From Aliikangiella coralliicola (GTDB lineage Bacteria > Pseudomonadota > Gammaproteobacteria > Enterobacterales > Kangiellaceae), in assembly GCF_007004725.1 (NCBI RefSeq), contig NZ_ML660169.1:62001-126000 (forward strand): a DNA stretch of 64,000 bases, read 5' to 3'. This document shows positions 36,621 through 45,501 of this stretch, one piece after another; the stretch's first letter is position 1; each line of letters begins with the position of its first letter. The translations under genes were made by a program, and so were the position numbers. Under the pieces are notes generated by a model that saw nothing but the letters and a program-made list of their open reading frames with translations, was not told the DNA's origin and did no database searches.

Positions 36621-37514
36621 TCACGCTTTGTTAACGGCCTTCTTTTTTAGCGGTAACTTTAAAAAGCCTGTGGTCAAACCGGTTCCGGCCAAAATCACTG
36701 CGCAGGCTAACAAAGTATCTAAGGTAACAATTTCGTCCAGAAAAAGACCTCCCCAGACCATGCCAAATACCGGAATTAAAAAAGTGACTGTAGTCGCATT
36801 CGCGGCACCTGCTTGATCAATCAGGCGAAAATAAAGTATTTGTGCGAAACCCGTACAGACAATGGCGAGAACAACAACATTTATCCAGCTTGCAATCGAA
36901 GGCATTTGCGCAGGCCACCATGCGACAGCCATAGGCAATAAAAATATCGCCGCGGAAATCTGACTTCCAGTGGTAATTGCCAAAGCATCAACTCCTGCCA
37001 AACGCTTCTTACTATAGTTGGCTGCAATTCCATAAAAAAATGCGCCGCCCAATCCAGCTAAAATAGCGAAGGTGCTCTCGTCTCCAGAAAATCCTATTTT
37101 ATCCCAAACTAATAAAACCACGCCGACTAACCCGATAAATAATCCAATAACCGCGCTACGAGTGAGCCGTTGATTTAGCCATAAGTATGCGATGACAGCA
37201 GCGCACATTGGCGTTGCAGCGTTTAATACCGATGCAAACCCTGCTGTCACATACAAAGTAGAGTATGCAATCAGCGAAAATGGAATGGCCGAGTTAAAGA
37301 TGCCAACAATCGATATCGGAACAACTTTTTCGATCATCACCTGTTGTCGTTTTTTCCACCACACAAAAGGCAAAAGAAAAAGTCCCGCAAGTGCTACTCT
37401 TACCATCATCATCGGCACCGCACCAAACTCTGGAACAGAAACCCGCATAAACAAAAAGGAAGCTCCCCACAGGGCAGCTAATAAAATCAGGTCAAAAATA
37501 TTTCGGTTATTCAT
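36621..37514 (-). CDS. EamA/DMT-family permease
   Basis: 297 residues from the ATG at 37514; the longer frame to 37559 has no family likeness. Ten membrane helices in two EamA repeats (LLAALWGASFLFMRV near the start, ILAGLGGAFFYGIAANYSKKRL in the middle, ATTVTFLIPVFGMVWGGLFL near the end). It exports or imports a small metabolite; substrate unknown. Ends with a Lys-rich cytosolic tail. Confidence 0.88.
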   Translation of the reverse strand: MNNRNIFDLILLAALWGASFLFMRVSVPEFGAVPMMMVRVALAGLFLLPFVWWKKRQQVMIEKVVPISIVGIFNSAIPFSLIAYSTLYVTAGFASVLNAATPMCAAVIAYLWLNQRLTRSAVIGLFIGLVGVVLLVWDKIGFSGDESTFAILAGLGGAFFYGIAANYSKKRLAGVDALAITTGSQISAAIFLLPMAVAWWPAQMPSIASWINVVVLAIVCTGFAQILYFRLIDQAGAANATTVTFLIPVFGMVWGGLFLDEIVTLDTLLACAVILAGTGLTTGFLKLPLKKKAVNKA

Positions 37515-37634
37515 TTTCAATTTGTAACACCCGAGTTTGCAATAAGTACTTGTTAACAAGTTTTTTACTAAAGGATCTTCAACCGATTAATACTTCAATT
37601 AATCGGTTTTAGCTTCCGTGAGAATTGCAACAGA

Positions 37635-38699
37635 TTATTCAGCCCAGTTCACTTTGCCTGTTTCAAGTTCCAGCAAACGCTGTTTGCGCCATAAACCGCC
37701 ACCGTACCCTGTCAGCTTGCCATTTTTTCCGATAACTCGATGACACGGAATAATGATACTAATTCGATTATCACCGTTAGCTTTAGCAATGGCTCTCACG
37801 GCTTCAGGGCGATTAATGACCCTTGCTTGTTGTTGGTATGAACGAGTTTCACCATAGGGAATAGTTTGCAAAGCGGTCCAGGCTTGTTGCTGGAAATCTG
37901 TACCAGGAACATCCAGCGGGACGTTAAACTTTTTTAAAGTTCCGGCAAAATATTTTTTTAACTCATGATTAAGCATTTTAAAAAGTGGATGTTCTCCAGG
38001 CACAAAACGCGCATTCAGTAATTTGGACAAACGAGCAATTTGCGTCTCAAACATTCTTCGATCAGTAAACTCCAGCAGGCAAATTCCGCGCTCGGTGGCA
38101 CCGGCAAACATTGGGCCTAGCGGAGTTAGCACACGAGTCACTGTAATCACTTCGGCTCTTTTGCTACCAGATGGAGATTGTCCGGTCAGCTTTTTGAAAG
38201 CTTCATTGAACCCACTCACCGAGTCATAACCACTATCTAGCGCAGTATCGATAATTTTATCCTCGTGTTTGATCAGACCAAAGGCTCTATTAATCCGCAA
38301 AGCTCTTGCATATGCCTGGAATGTCATTCCGTGATTCTTCTTAAACCAGCGCCGCACTCTCACAGGGTCTAAACCACGTTCTCTTAAATCTTGATCTTTA
38401 AATTTCTCATTGGCAGATTTAACCATGTCTTGCAATAAACCTTTAAGCCAGTCTGGTGTATCTCCGTATGGCTGGAGCGGGTTACAGACCTTGCATGGTC
38501 GATAACCAAAACTGAGTGCTTGTTTAACATCACTAAAAAACTCAACATTTTCTTCCTTCGGTTTTCTTGCACTACAAGTCGGCCGACAACAAATGCCAGT
38601 GGTCTTGACACCGGCAATAAAGACACCTTCAAAGGACGCATCTTTGTTGAGTAATGCCTGATACATTTCTCGAGTATCCGGCAGTGAAATCTGGCTCAT
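37635..38699 (-). CDS. ada: Ada: methylated-DNA repair protein and transcription activator
   Basis: 354 residues from the ATG at 38699, which has GGAG eight bases upstream; a longer frame to 38747 is less likely. The N-terminal zinc/methyl-acceptor domain has GICCRPTCSARKP and YRPCKVCNPLQ. The AraC-type helix-turn-helix covers about 95-185. The C-terminal O6-alkylguanine transferase domain carries IIPCHRVIGKNGKLTGYGGG with the acceptor Cys in PCHRV. It repairs O6-methylguanine and methylphosphotriesters and, when methylated, activates alkylation-response genes. Confidence 0.95.
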   Translation of the reverse strand: MSQISLPDTREMYQALLNKDASFEGVFIAGVKTTGICCRPTCSARKPKEENVEFFSDVKQALSFGYRPCKVCNPLQPYGDTPDWLKGLLQDMVKSANEKFKDQDLRERGLDPVRVRRWFKKNHGMTFQAYARALRINRAFGLIKHEDKIIDTALDSGYDSVSGFNEAFKKLTGQSPSGSKRAEVITVTRVLTPLGPMFAGATERGICLLEFTDRRMFETQIARLSKLLNARFVPGEHPLFKMLNHELKKYFAGTLKKFNVPLDVPGTDFQQQAWTALQTIPYGETRSYQQQARVINRPEAVRAIAKANGDNRISIIIPCHRVIGKNGKLTGYGGGLWRKQRLLELETGKVNWAE

Positions 38700-39063
38700 A
38701 AAAGGTTCTCCAAAACATCGATTTTTATCATCCACATGCCAATTCAACCATTGGGCTGATTGACTATTTCAATTATGGGAATCCCCTATCAATATTGCAT
38801 CCGAAAAATGAACAACTAATTTTATTTTTACCGTCTTATTTTTACCGTCTTATTTTTACCGTCTTATTTTTACAATCTTGGAAAGGCAACGAGTATCGGT
38901 CAACTTTGATAACTCAGTGATATTATCCAATTGAGAAATAGGCTATCATCAATCAAATCGTCAGGTATATTTTCCAACTTTTCCATGGGAACTTACAAGT
39001 CCCGCTCAACCTGACAAAGTTTCGACTATAATAATTCATCTAAAGTTTAGCGTCATTGATAAA
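38700..39063. other. Intergenic region between ada and an outer-membrane protein gene
   Basis: Apart from the 14-base tandem repeat at 38822, nothing was recognised. An Ada box for ada would lie in the first 80 bases but none was convincing. Confidence 0.35.
38822..38877. repeat. Four 14-base tandem repeats
   Basis: The unit TTATTTTTACCGTC occurs three times exactly, followed by TTATTTTTACAATC. It lies upstream of both ada and the gene at 39064, so it may alter their spacing. Confidence 0.85.
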
Positions 39064-40014
39064 ATGCAGCCAAAAATGATAATAAAACAATCGACTCTCA
39101 AGCTAGCAATTGTATTGATGGGAACGCCGCTGCTTATGAATCCCTCATACGGTTTGGCGAACGAAGAAGTCGCTTATAATAGCACCTTGTGGATCGGATA
39201 CACACTAAATCGGTCAGATTACTTTGACGACAGAAATAGCGAGATCAAACCCGACGGACTCAACCTTGGTATTAGCCAGTTATTTGCTGACCAGTGGCAA
39301 ATAGCCCTCAGCTACGGCGACTTTGAGGGAGATGGTACCTGGCCGACAGATAGAAACGGAAGCGATGTATTAGAAAGGGCAGAAACAAAATCGCAGGCCG
39401 TCGGCTTAAGTGCTAGCTGGCTAACCGAAGATTTCAATCTGTCACTTTCTTATAGCGAGATCGAAAATAATGAACGATCGCTATCCAGAGGCCCATTAGT
39501 GCTAGAGCTCGTAGAGGGTAAAGATAAAGTTTTTAGCTTTAGTTATGATGACTATTTTGATGGTGAATTATTCACTTTCGGATGGAGCCTCGGGATCCAA
39601 CATTCCGACAGTCTAAATAGAACTCGCCAAACCTCTTTAAACGAACCCGTTACAGTCGCTTCAGCGCAATTTGACCAAACCAGCTGGAGTTCATTCGTCG
39701 ATCTGGATATCAGTCACTGGTTTGAAAACGATGATTTTAGTTGGGCGCCTCAATTAACCTTGAGTTGGGCCTGGGAAATATCAAGTAGCGGCGACCCATT
39801 ATTGGTTATAAGTCGAGGCGATGAACGCCGCGTTTTCACTCAGTTTAATGATCGCCTGATGGGAACTTTTCGAACACCAGATTCCGGCTTCTGGGAACTC
39901 TCTTTTAATTTCGATTGGCATAACGACTGGAGTAGTAGCTTAGCTTACGGGAAAAGTATTTCTGCAGAGGAAGATTTAGAAAGTCTTTCAATTGATATTG
40001 GGTTTAGTTTTTAA
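39064..40014 (+). CDS. Outer-membrane beta-barrel protein, function unknown
   Basis: 316 residues. A signal peptide (LKLAIVLMGTPLLMNPSYGLANEE) precedes a barrel of alternating strands, and the protein ends in Phe (SIDIGFSF), the usual outer-membrane insertion signal. Short periplasmic turns with charged residues, no long plug. Some copies of this pattern (LDISHWFENDDFSWAPQLTLSW) resemble autotransporter barrels, but no passenger domain is present. Function cannot be assigned. Confidence 0.7.
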   Translation: MQPKMIIKQSTLKLAIVLMGTPLLMNPSYGLANEEVAYNSTLWIGYTLNRSDYFDDRNSEIKPDGLNLGISQLFADQWQIALSYGDFEGDGTWPTDRNGSDVLERAETKSQAVGLSASWLTEDFNLSLSYSEIENNERSLSRGPLVLELVEGKDKVFSFSYDDYFDGELFTFGWSLGIQHSDSLNRTRQTSLNEPVTVASAQFDQTSWSSFVDLDISHWFENDDFSWAPQLTLSWAWEISSSGDPLLVISRGDERRVFTQFNDRLMGTFRTPDSGFWELSFNFDWHNDWSSSLAYGKSISAEEDLESLSIDIGFSF

Positions 40015-40154
40015 TTAAAAATGTAGTGCCATCTCGACCAACGTGGAAAGTTCTTCAACAGACATTGAATTATCCTAATAAATTATCGAATGTTGATCTA
40101 GGGAAGTCGCGCTTTTCAAATAAATCATTGTTTTTACGTGCACCTAAAACTTTG

Positions 40155-40187
40155 GGAGATCTCTCGGCTTCGCTCGAGATGACAATA
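40155..40187. repeat. Possible dispersed palindromic repeat
   Basis: TCTCG (40162-40166) and CGAGA (40175-40179) flank GCTTCGCT. The wording resembles TCTCGGCTTCGCTCGAGATG-type dispersed intergenic elements in many genomes. One copy only in this window, so membership of a family is inference. Confidence 0.35.
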
Positions 40188-40205
40188 GAGAGATGGCGCA
40201 CTTAT

Positions 40206-40697
40206 CTAGTGTCGCTTTCTCGCCGCCTTTTTCTTTTGACGATTTAACATACGCTTTAGTAATTGACGTCTTTTTTCCGGCGACAAATTTCTAAATTTTT
40301 CTCTTAATTTTTTTCGCTGCGCAGGTGTCAACTTTTTAAACTGGCTAAAAGTATCGCGTAATCGCTTTTGGGTTTCCAAGGGTAGTTGCTTAAACTTATG
40401 ATACCGCTCTTTCAACTGGCTTCGCTTTTCCGGCTTCAATGCTCGCCACTTTTTATATCTTTCACCGGCAACCTTTTTTTGTTCAGGCGACATGGAAACC
40501 CAACGTTGAGCACCCAACACCAGATTTTTTCGCTTTTTCTCAGGCAAACTATCCCAGTTTTTTTCAAACTGCTTTAACACTTTTTTTACTTCGGGTTTTA
40601 AATCCTGCCAGTCTGAGCTTTGCGCATTAACCTGACCAATGACAATTGATCCAGCAATCACAATACTCATCAATAGTCGGGAAAATAATCGTTTCAT
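40206..40697 (-). CDS. DUF3106 exported protein
   Basis: 163 residues with a signal peptide (LLMSIVIAGSIVIGQVNAQ). The mature part repeats LxPEKRxxLxxRxxKxxxLxxxxxxxLRxxF (for example LSPEKRRQLLKRML), a highly basic helical pattern typical of DUF3106. Function unknown. Its ATG shares one base with the stop of the preceding gene. Confidence 0.8.
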   Translation of the reverse strand: MKRLFSRLLMSIVIAGSIVIGQVNAQSSDWQDLKPEVKKVLKQFEKNWDSLPEKKRKNLVLGAQRWVSMSPEQKKVAGERYKKWRALKPEKRSQLKERYHKFKQLPLETQKRLRDTFSQFKKLTPAQRKKLREKFRNLSPEKRRQLLKRMLNRQKKKAARKRH

Positions 40698-41134
40698 TAT
40701 CGCTTCTCCTTTGCCGCTGCAATTCTGGATGCGTTAAGGACACCAGAACCAGTTTTGGCTTCAGGTATTACTTTAGTCTCAGTTTTGTCCTGAGACTCTT
40801 CACTATTTAATTTCTCATCGAGATCAACTTCATCATCCATCTGTTCATCCGCAATTTCCAGCATATCTAAGGGGTCGCTAATTTCTTCATCAACAACCGA
40901 CATAGTGGCCAGAAACTCTAAAAAAGCTTCGTCGGGTTGTTCCATTTCTATACTTTGCGAATTCGACTTTTCAATATTTTTCGTTTGATCCACTTTTTTT
41001 TGTTGAGAGGTTAGGCTTTCTTTTTGAGAAAGTCCCGTCTGTTTCTCCGCAGCTAAGACCAAACTCGGCTCGATTAATACGGTTGACGTTGTCATTAGCA
41101 AGGCCAAGCTAACACGCCCCTGACTCCACTTCAT
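40697..41134 (-). CDS. Acidic exported protein of the sigma-factor operon
   Basis: 145 residues with a signal peptide (VSLALLMTTSTVLIEPSLVLAAEK). The mature part is strongly acidic and low-complexity (DPLDMLEIADEQMDDEVDLDEK). It overlaps both neighbours (four bases upstream, one base downstream), so it is made together with the DUF3619-like and DUF3106 proteins. Acidic and basic partners side by side could interact; this is inference. No family recognised. Confidence 0.65.
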   Translation of the reverse strand: MKWSQGRVSLALLMTTSTVLIEPSLVLAAEKQTGLSQKESLTSQQKKVDQTKNIEKSNSQSIEMEQPDEAFLEFLATMSVVDEEISDPLDMLEIADEQMDDEVDLDEKLNSEESQDKTETKVIPEAKTGSGVLNASRIAAAKEKR

Positions 41135-41445
41135 CGACCATTTTCCTCAGCCATCCAGTAAACAAATTCCAGCTCTTCAAGTAACTCAGGATCTTCCTGA
41201 TAAACTTCTGCAAATGACTCCATCGGCTCCTCATTAGGTGCCGACCAAAATTGCCAACCTAAAGTTATCGCTAACAAAAAACTAAATGCACTCGCCAACT
41301 TCCATAAAGGCCGTGATTTTTGCTTTTGCGCAACCGCATCAATCCGAGCCTGATTTAAACGGCGTCGAATTTCAGGTGACAGGTTTTCAATACTGTCATC
41401 GAGCGCCTGATTGACTTGATCTTCAACGGGTGGATTGTCATTCAT
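41131..41445 (-). CDS. DUF3619-like membrane protein, possible anti-sigma factor
   Basis: 104 residues. N-terminal helical domain (ALDDSIENLSPEIRRRLNQARIDAV), one membrane segment (LASAFSFLLAITLGWQFW) and an acidic periplasmic tail. It lies directly after a sigma-factor gene, the usual place for a membrane anti-sigma factor. A good ribosome site AGGAAA lies six bases before the ATG. The zinc finger of classical anti-sigma factors is absent, so binding to sigma is inferred from position. Confidence 0.7.
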   Translation of the reverse strand: MNDNPPVEDQVNQALDDSIENLSPEIRRRLNQARIDAVAQKQKSRPLWKLASAFSFLLAITLGWQFWSAPNEEPMESFAEVYQEDPELLEELEFVYWMAEENGR

Positions 41446-41543
41446 GTCTATTTCCTAATCGATATCTCATCAATAAATTCACAGAGCTTCTTTCAAGATT
41501 TACAATTACAAAACTTACAATCAGAGGACTATTAAACATTAGA

Positions 41544-42197
41544 TTACACCAACTCCTCACTTAATACATTTTTAAGCGACTCTTTAGCCCTGGAGTAATG
41601 TGTTTTGACGCTTCCCTGAGAACAGCCCATCGCTTTCGCAGTATCACTGACACTGAGCCCTTCCCAGCTGCGTAACATAAAACATTGCTGTTGCCGAGGC
41701 GGTAATCGTTTGAGTCCAGCAATGACCATTTCGATATTTCGTTTTCCTGAAATTTCTCGTTCTGGTGTAATAAAGTCGCTTGCCTGAGCAATTTGATCGT
41801 CTCTTTGCTCATCATCATTCGAATTTTTCCAAAAGAAAATGCTCCGTTGTATTTTTCGGCGTCGAAAATAATCCATGATTCGACTGTGCAAAATTCGATA
41901 GAACAAGGGCTTCCATTGTTCCGCCGGCTTATCAGAATATTTTTCTACCAGCTTAATCATCGCGTCCTGAACAATATCCAGAGCGTCCGACTGATTTTGT
42001 GTTGCAATCTCTGCCATTCGGTAAGCCTTTTTCTCCACCTGGGCAAGAAATTGCTCTATCGAGTTACTCAGAACCCACCCCCCATTTGTGTTTTGAGTGT
42101 CTTCTCCAACAACTTCTTGTCCAATACAAGCCTGTCCAATACAGTCCCGTCCAATACAGTCTTGTCCAATACTCGAATCAACAACTTTCGCAAACAT
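41544..42197 (-). CDS. ECF-type sigma factor with repeat-derived N terminus
   Basis: 217 residues from the ATG at 42197 (GAGAG seven bases upstream). Region 2 is AEIATQNQSDALDIVQDAMIKLV with YRILHSRIMDYFRRRK; region 4 is LKRLPPRQQQCFMLRSWEGLSVSDTAKAM with GCSQGSVKTHYSRAKESLK. The first ~35 residues include IGQDCIGRDCIGQACIGQ, made by the 15-base tandem repeat at 42106-42180, which is not part of the sigma fold. It leads the operon with the DUF3619-like, acidic and DUF3106 proteins. A Fur-box-like site lies about 100 bases upstream, pointing to iron control (inference). Confidence 0.88.
   Translation of the reverse strand: MFAKVVDSSIGQDCIGRDCIGQACIGQEVVGEDTQNTNGGWVLSNSIEQFLAQVEKKAYRMAEIATQNQSDALDIVQDAMIKLVEKYSDKPAEQWKPLFYRILHSRIMDYFRRRKIQRSIFFWKNSNDDEQRDDQIAQASDFITPEREISGKRNIEMVIAGLKRLPPRQQQCFMLRSWEGLSVSDTAKAMGCSQGSVKTHYSRAKESLKNVLSEELV
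42106..42180. repeat. 15-base tandem array inside the sigma-factor reading frame
   Basis: Four to five units of CCAATACAAGCCTGT type (plus-strand view) lie at 42106-42180 and encode the repeated I-G-Q/R-D/A-C. Because 15 is divisible by three, copy changes keep the frame. The outer units are the most diverged. Confidence 0.85.
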
Positions 42198-42295
42198 CAA
42201 CTTGCTCTCGAGGATACAACATTGCGCCGTTGAGGTACAACGGCGCTTACCATTCTAAAAATTGGCAATTATTACGCTATCGCTATTGGATAGTA

Positions 42296-42310
42296 TGGTA
42301 ATCATTATCA
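42296..42310 (-). promoter_or_regulatory. Fur box upstream of the sigma-factor operon
   Basis: TGGTAAT-C-ATTATCA matches the 7-1-7 Fur consensus TGATAATNATTATCA at 13 of 14 fixed positions. It overlaps the end of the DUF4382 gene and lies about 100 bases before the sigma gene start. The plus-strand side has no gene to control, so the sigma operon is the likely target. Confidence 0.6.
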
Positions 42311-44221
42311 GTTAAGTCTGATGGCAATTTTCAGGGCGCTAAAGGTCTTGCTCTCTGTTGAAAAGCCCCCTGTCGCATGCATGCCATCAATTAAGTTTCC
42401 TTCATCCAGTTTCTGCTGGAGCTCAGCAACAAAGTCGGCGAAGTCAGAAAATGCCATGATAGTATCGTTGCTTCTTAGCGTATAAATACCTCTTTCTCCT
42501 TTAGGCTGAATGACTACAGCTTCGTCAAAGGATGTCAGGTCAGTCCGAATACCACCTTGAATTAGCTTGTAAATGCCATCTTCTCCGCCGTTGACGATAT
42601 TAATAGTTAAACTCTCTGTCGTTATTTCTGAAAACGCAGTGACATCATCTCCGTCAGGCCAGTTAACATAAAGTTGACTTCTTGACTCTGCGTAATTAAT
42701 CACTGTAAGGGCTTCAAAGTCGGGAGGCGCGGCGCCAAATGGACTAACAAACCCACTGACTCTTACTGGGTCACCGTCGTCGAGATTGGTCACCATTAAG
42801 TTTTCAATAGAAACTTCATAAGCATCCGGGGAGGCATCAAAAGTCTCATCCATTCCTGTCCCGCTAAAGTCGTAGACGTCAGGTAAACGCCCCTGGAGTT
42901 GCTGCAAATCCATCGTTAGCAAAACATCATCTTTCGACAAGGTATGGCCTGATGCAAAAGTCAGTCTCATTCTGATCCCACCTTCAGTTGCATCAATGAC
43001 AGTACCGTCAGATTCATCAGTCGTAATCGTACCTAAGACAGTCACAGCTTGCCCAACGGACAAATCAGCTATAGTCACTTCGTCCTGAATTCTTCGCGGC
43101 TTACTCACCTTGGTTGTCTCAGCAATCAATACTGTTATTTCATCTCTAAATGTGACGATGCCGTCGTCTCGAATTAAAGATGCACCTCTCACAGTGAGGT
43201 TGTTTCCATCACGTGCAACGATTACGCCTCTGGCAGCATCTTTATCACTGCCGGGAACGCTGGAACCAGCCATTACAGTAATTGCAGTAAAGCTATCTGC
43301 CGCGCGATCAAATAGTCCTAGCGTCACAGTCGGCGTGCCGGCTTCGAGGGTCGCCATCTGGGTTAATCCTTCCGCACCACTAAAAGCTTCACCATTAATT
43401 TCGAAATTAGTTTCGTCTTCAACCTGAACATTGACGCCACCGAAACGGCCATCATGTCGATAATAAGGACGTACGGCCACACGAAAATAAGATTCGTCTT
43501 CATTCACGCGAATGAGCGGTCCTCGAATTCTAAATTCCTTACTCTGAATTGGGTCGACTTCAGCTATCACGTAGGGCTCAGTTGTCACTGTGACCGGTTC
43601 GGTTTCGAGGTTTACCGTGTGTGAGGCCGCCAGATTAAAATCAAGCTCAAGCAATGCCGGCCGGTTTCGTGCAATAACCAACTGATTGTCTTCATCCAAT
43701 TGTAATTGGAGTGTCTGGGATAAAAGTGGCTCACCAACCTCATCGACCATGTCAGCAGCAACAGCTTCTCCCTCTTTTTCCACCTGGATATCAGCATTGG
43801 TATAATCAATAGTAATACTTCCCGCGGTATAAATACCTGCCGGAATAGTCGCGGCGGTTGTAAGCTCACTCAGTTCAACATAATCAACAAAATTCACTGA
43901 TTGAGTAGAGGGCATTGCCGAAACTTGAGTACCGTCCAGTCGCGTCAGTTCAATGCCAGTTACATCAACAGTGTAATTAAGAAAATCACCGTCAGCATCG
44001 GTTAATCCTAATAATAAAATGCCACATCCATCTTCAATCGTACCATCGTCACTGGTTTCGCAACTCACCGCCTGGGCAACTGGAACCTCCTCTTCAACAG
44101 CACTTCCACCGCCACCACAAGCGGTAAGTGTAACCAGAAAAAACGTTAACAAAAGGCTTTTGAGCCTCATTTCAATTGTTGCCATAAAAGGCGACATAAA
44201 AAGCGTTATTCGATTAATCAT
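42308..44221 (-). CDS. DUF4382/DUF5666-like lipoprotein
   Basis: 637 residues. The start is the ATG at 44221, set by GGAG seven bases upstream; the frame extends upstream to 44281. A lipobox (VTLTACGGGG) marks a lipoprotein. The N-terminal part (LLLGLTDADGDFLNYTVDVTGIEL) matches DUF4382. The rest holds repeated small beta-barrel units (GLFDRAADSFTAITVMAG, VTVLGTITTDESDGTVIDAT) similar to DUF5666. Acidic, envelope-located, function unknown. Transcribed toward the sigma operon, 110 bases away. Confidence 0.75.
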   Translation of the reverse strand: MINRITLFMSPFMATIEMRLKSLLLTFFLVTLTACGGGGSAVEEEVPVAQAVSCETSDDGTIEDGCGILLLGLTDADGDFLNYTVDVTGIELTRLDGTQVSAMPSTQSVNFVDYVELSELTTAATIPAGIYTAGSITIDYTNADIQVEKEGEAVAADMVDEVGEPLLSQTLQLQLDEDNQLVIARNRPALLELDFNLAASHTVNLETEPVTVTTEPYVIAEVDPIQSKEFRIRGPLIRVNEDESYFRVAVRPYYRHDGRFGGVNVQVEDETNFEINGEAFSGAEGLTQMATLEAGTPTVTLGLFDRAADSFTAITVMAGSSVPGSDKDAARGVIVARDGNNLTVRGASLIRDDGIVTFRDEITVLIAETTKVSKPRRIQDEVTIADLSVGQAVTVLGTITTDESDGTVIDATEGGIRMRLTFASGHTLSKDDVLLTMDLQQLQGRLPDVYDFSGTGMDETFDASPDAYEVSIENLMVTNLDDGDPVRVSGFVSPFGAAPPDFEALTVINYAESRSQLYVNWPDGDDVTAFSEITTESLTINIVNGGEDGIYKLIQGGIRTDLTSFDEAVVIQPKGERGIYTLRSNDTIMAFSDFADFVAELQQKLDEGNLIDGMHATGGFSTESKTFSALKIAIRLN

Positions 44222-44463
44222 TATTCGTCTCCTGCGGTTGTTGTATTTCTTACAACGCAGTGCAATTAGTTCGGTTGACACCTGACAGAATTTCTTTTTC
44301 AGGTTTTTCTGTTACTCAATAGGCAGAACTAAAAGTGATTTTGAACCGAACGGCTTTTTAATTAACCTGAATTCGGGTTTATTATGCTTATTGGCCGCAA
44401 AATATTATCGCTAAATCGATATAATCATTGAAACCAACCCTGACGACATTACCGAGACAAATA

Positions 44464-44949
44464 ATGACAGTTGAATGCAAATTGATTGACTATACCAATC
44501 CAACAGAAGCGAAACACCTCACTCAACTTCTTAACGAATATGCCCAAGACCCAATGGGTGGCGGAAAGCCACTTTCTGATGAAGTGGTTGATAATCTTGC
44601 TGTTAGCCTTTCTAAACGAAATGATGCATACACAGTTATTGCTTACATCGACGAAAAACCTGCCGGTCTGGCCAACTGTTTTGAGAGTTTTTCTACCTTT
44701 AAGTGTCAGCCCTTAATGAATATTCACGATATCATTGTCAGTTCGCAATTTCGCGGACAAGGGATATGCAAACAGCTTTTAGTTGAAGTCGAAAAACTCG
44801 CTCAACAAAAAAACTGTTGTAAGTTAACTTTGGAGGTACTGGAAGGAAATACCATTGCTCAAAAAGCCTATCTCAAGTTTGGCTTTGCCGGGTATGAATT
44901 GGATCCAGAAATGGGTAAAGCATTGTTTTGGGAGAAATCTCTTAACTAA
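44464..44949 (+). CDS. GNAT-family N-acetyltransferase
   Basis: 161 residues from the ATG at 44464 (the frame extends to 44428). The acetyl-CoA loop is ISSQFRGQGICKQLLVE-like (VSSQFRGQGICKQLL), followed by LEVLEGNTIAQKAYLKFGFAGYEL. The gene is alone; substrate unknown. Confidence 0.85.
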   Translation: MTVECKLIDYTNPTEAKHLTQLLNEYAQDPMGGGKPLSDEVVDNLAVSLSKRNDAYTVIAYIDEKPAGLANCFESFSTFKCQPLMNIHDIIVSSQFRGQGICKQLLVEVEKLAQQKNCCKLTLEVLEGNTIAQKAYLKFGFAGYELDPEMGKALFWEKSLN

Positions 44950-45110
44950 GTACCGACGCCTAACCGATAAACGCAAAATCTACTTATAACACTTCCATAT
45001 AATACAACTAAAATTCAATATTATTGGAGAATATATTGATTGCATTTGTCGGTTTTGAATATACGATATTAGCTAATTCATCACTCGGTTAAAGGCTTCA
45101 CCACGTTGCT

Positions 45111-45341
45111 ATGTTTTACTGGATAATGTTTTTCGCTTTTCTTCTCGGAGCAATGGCTTTAATTCAAAGCTCGCGGGCAGAAAAAAGAGCCCACAAGAAA
45201 AAACTGGAAGCGATCCGTAAAAAAATTGAAGAAAATGAAAAAAAGAAGCTGATAAAGTCTCTGGAAAAGAACCACCGCAATAAACACGAAAGCCACGAAA
45301 ATAATCAACAAAAAGCAGATAATGTGAGCGGCGGCAATTAG
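45111..45341 (+). CDS. Small membrane-anchored coiled-coil protein
   Basis: 76 residues. One N-terminal membrane segment (FYWIMFFAFLLGAMALIQSS) is followed by a Lys/Glu-rich helix (KKKLEAIRKKIEENEKKK) and an Asn/His-rich tail. No family recognised. The strict separation into anchor and charged helix makes a real gene more likely than chance, but no strong ribosome site was seen. Confidence 0.5.
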   Translation: MFYWIMFFAFLLGAMALIQSSRAEKRAHKKKLEAIRKKIEENEKKKLIKSLEKNHRNKHESHENNQQKADNVSGGN

Positions 45342-45469
45342 CACCTGTAATCCCTCTTCAACTGTTGAGTTCAAATTTAAGATAAACAGTAATTTCTCCC
45401 AATTTAGTCAAACAACTAGCTAGTTCCTGCGGAAGGGCTGGTCAACCTCACTTAATCGCCATATAATAA

Positions 45470-45484
45470 TAAGAATCATTACCA
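45470..45484 (+). promoter_or_regulatory. Fur-box-like site before the regulator gene
   Basis: TAAGAAT-C-ATTACCA matches the 7-1-7 Fur consensus at 11 of 14 fixed positions and lies 18 bases before the ATG at 45502. Weaker than the other two sites. Confidence 0.5.
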
Positions 45485-45501
45485 TTTAAACCAAGCCTCC
45501 T

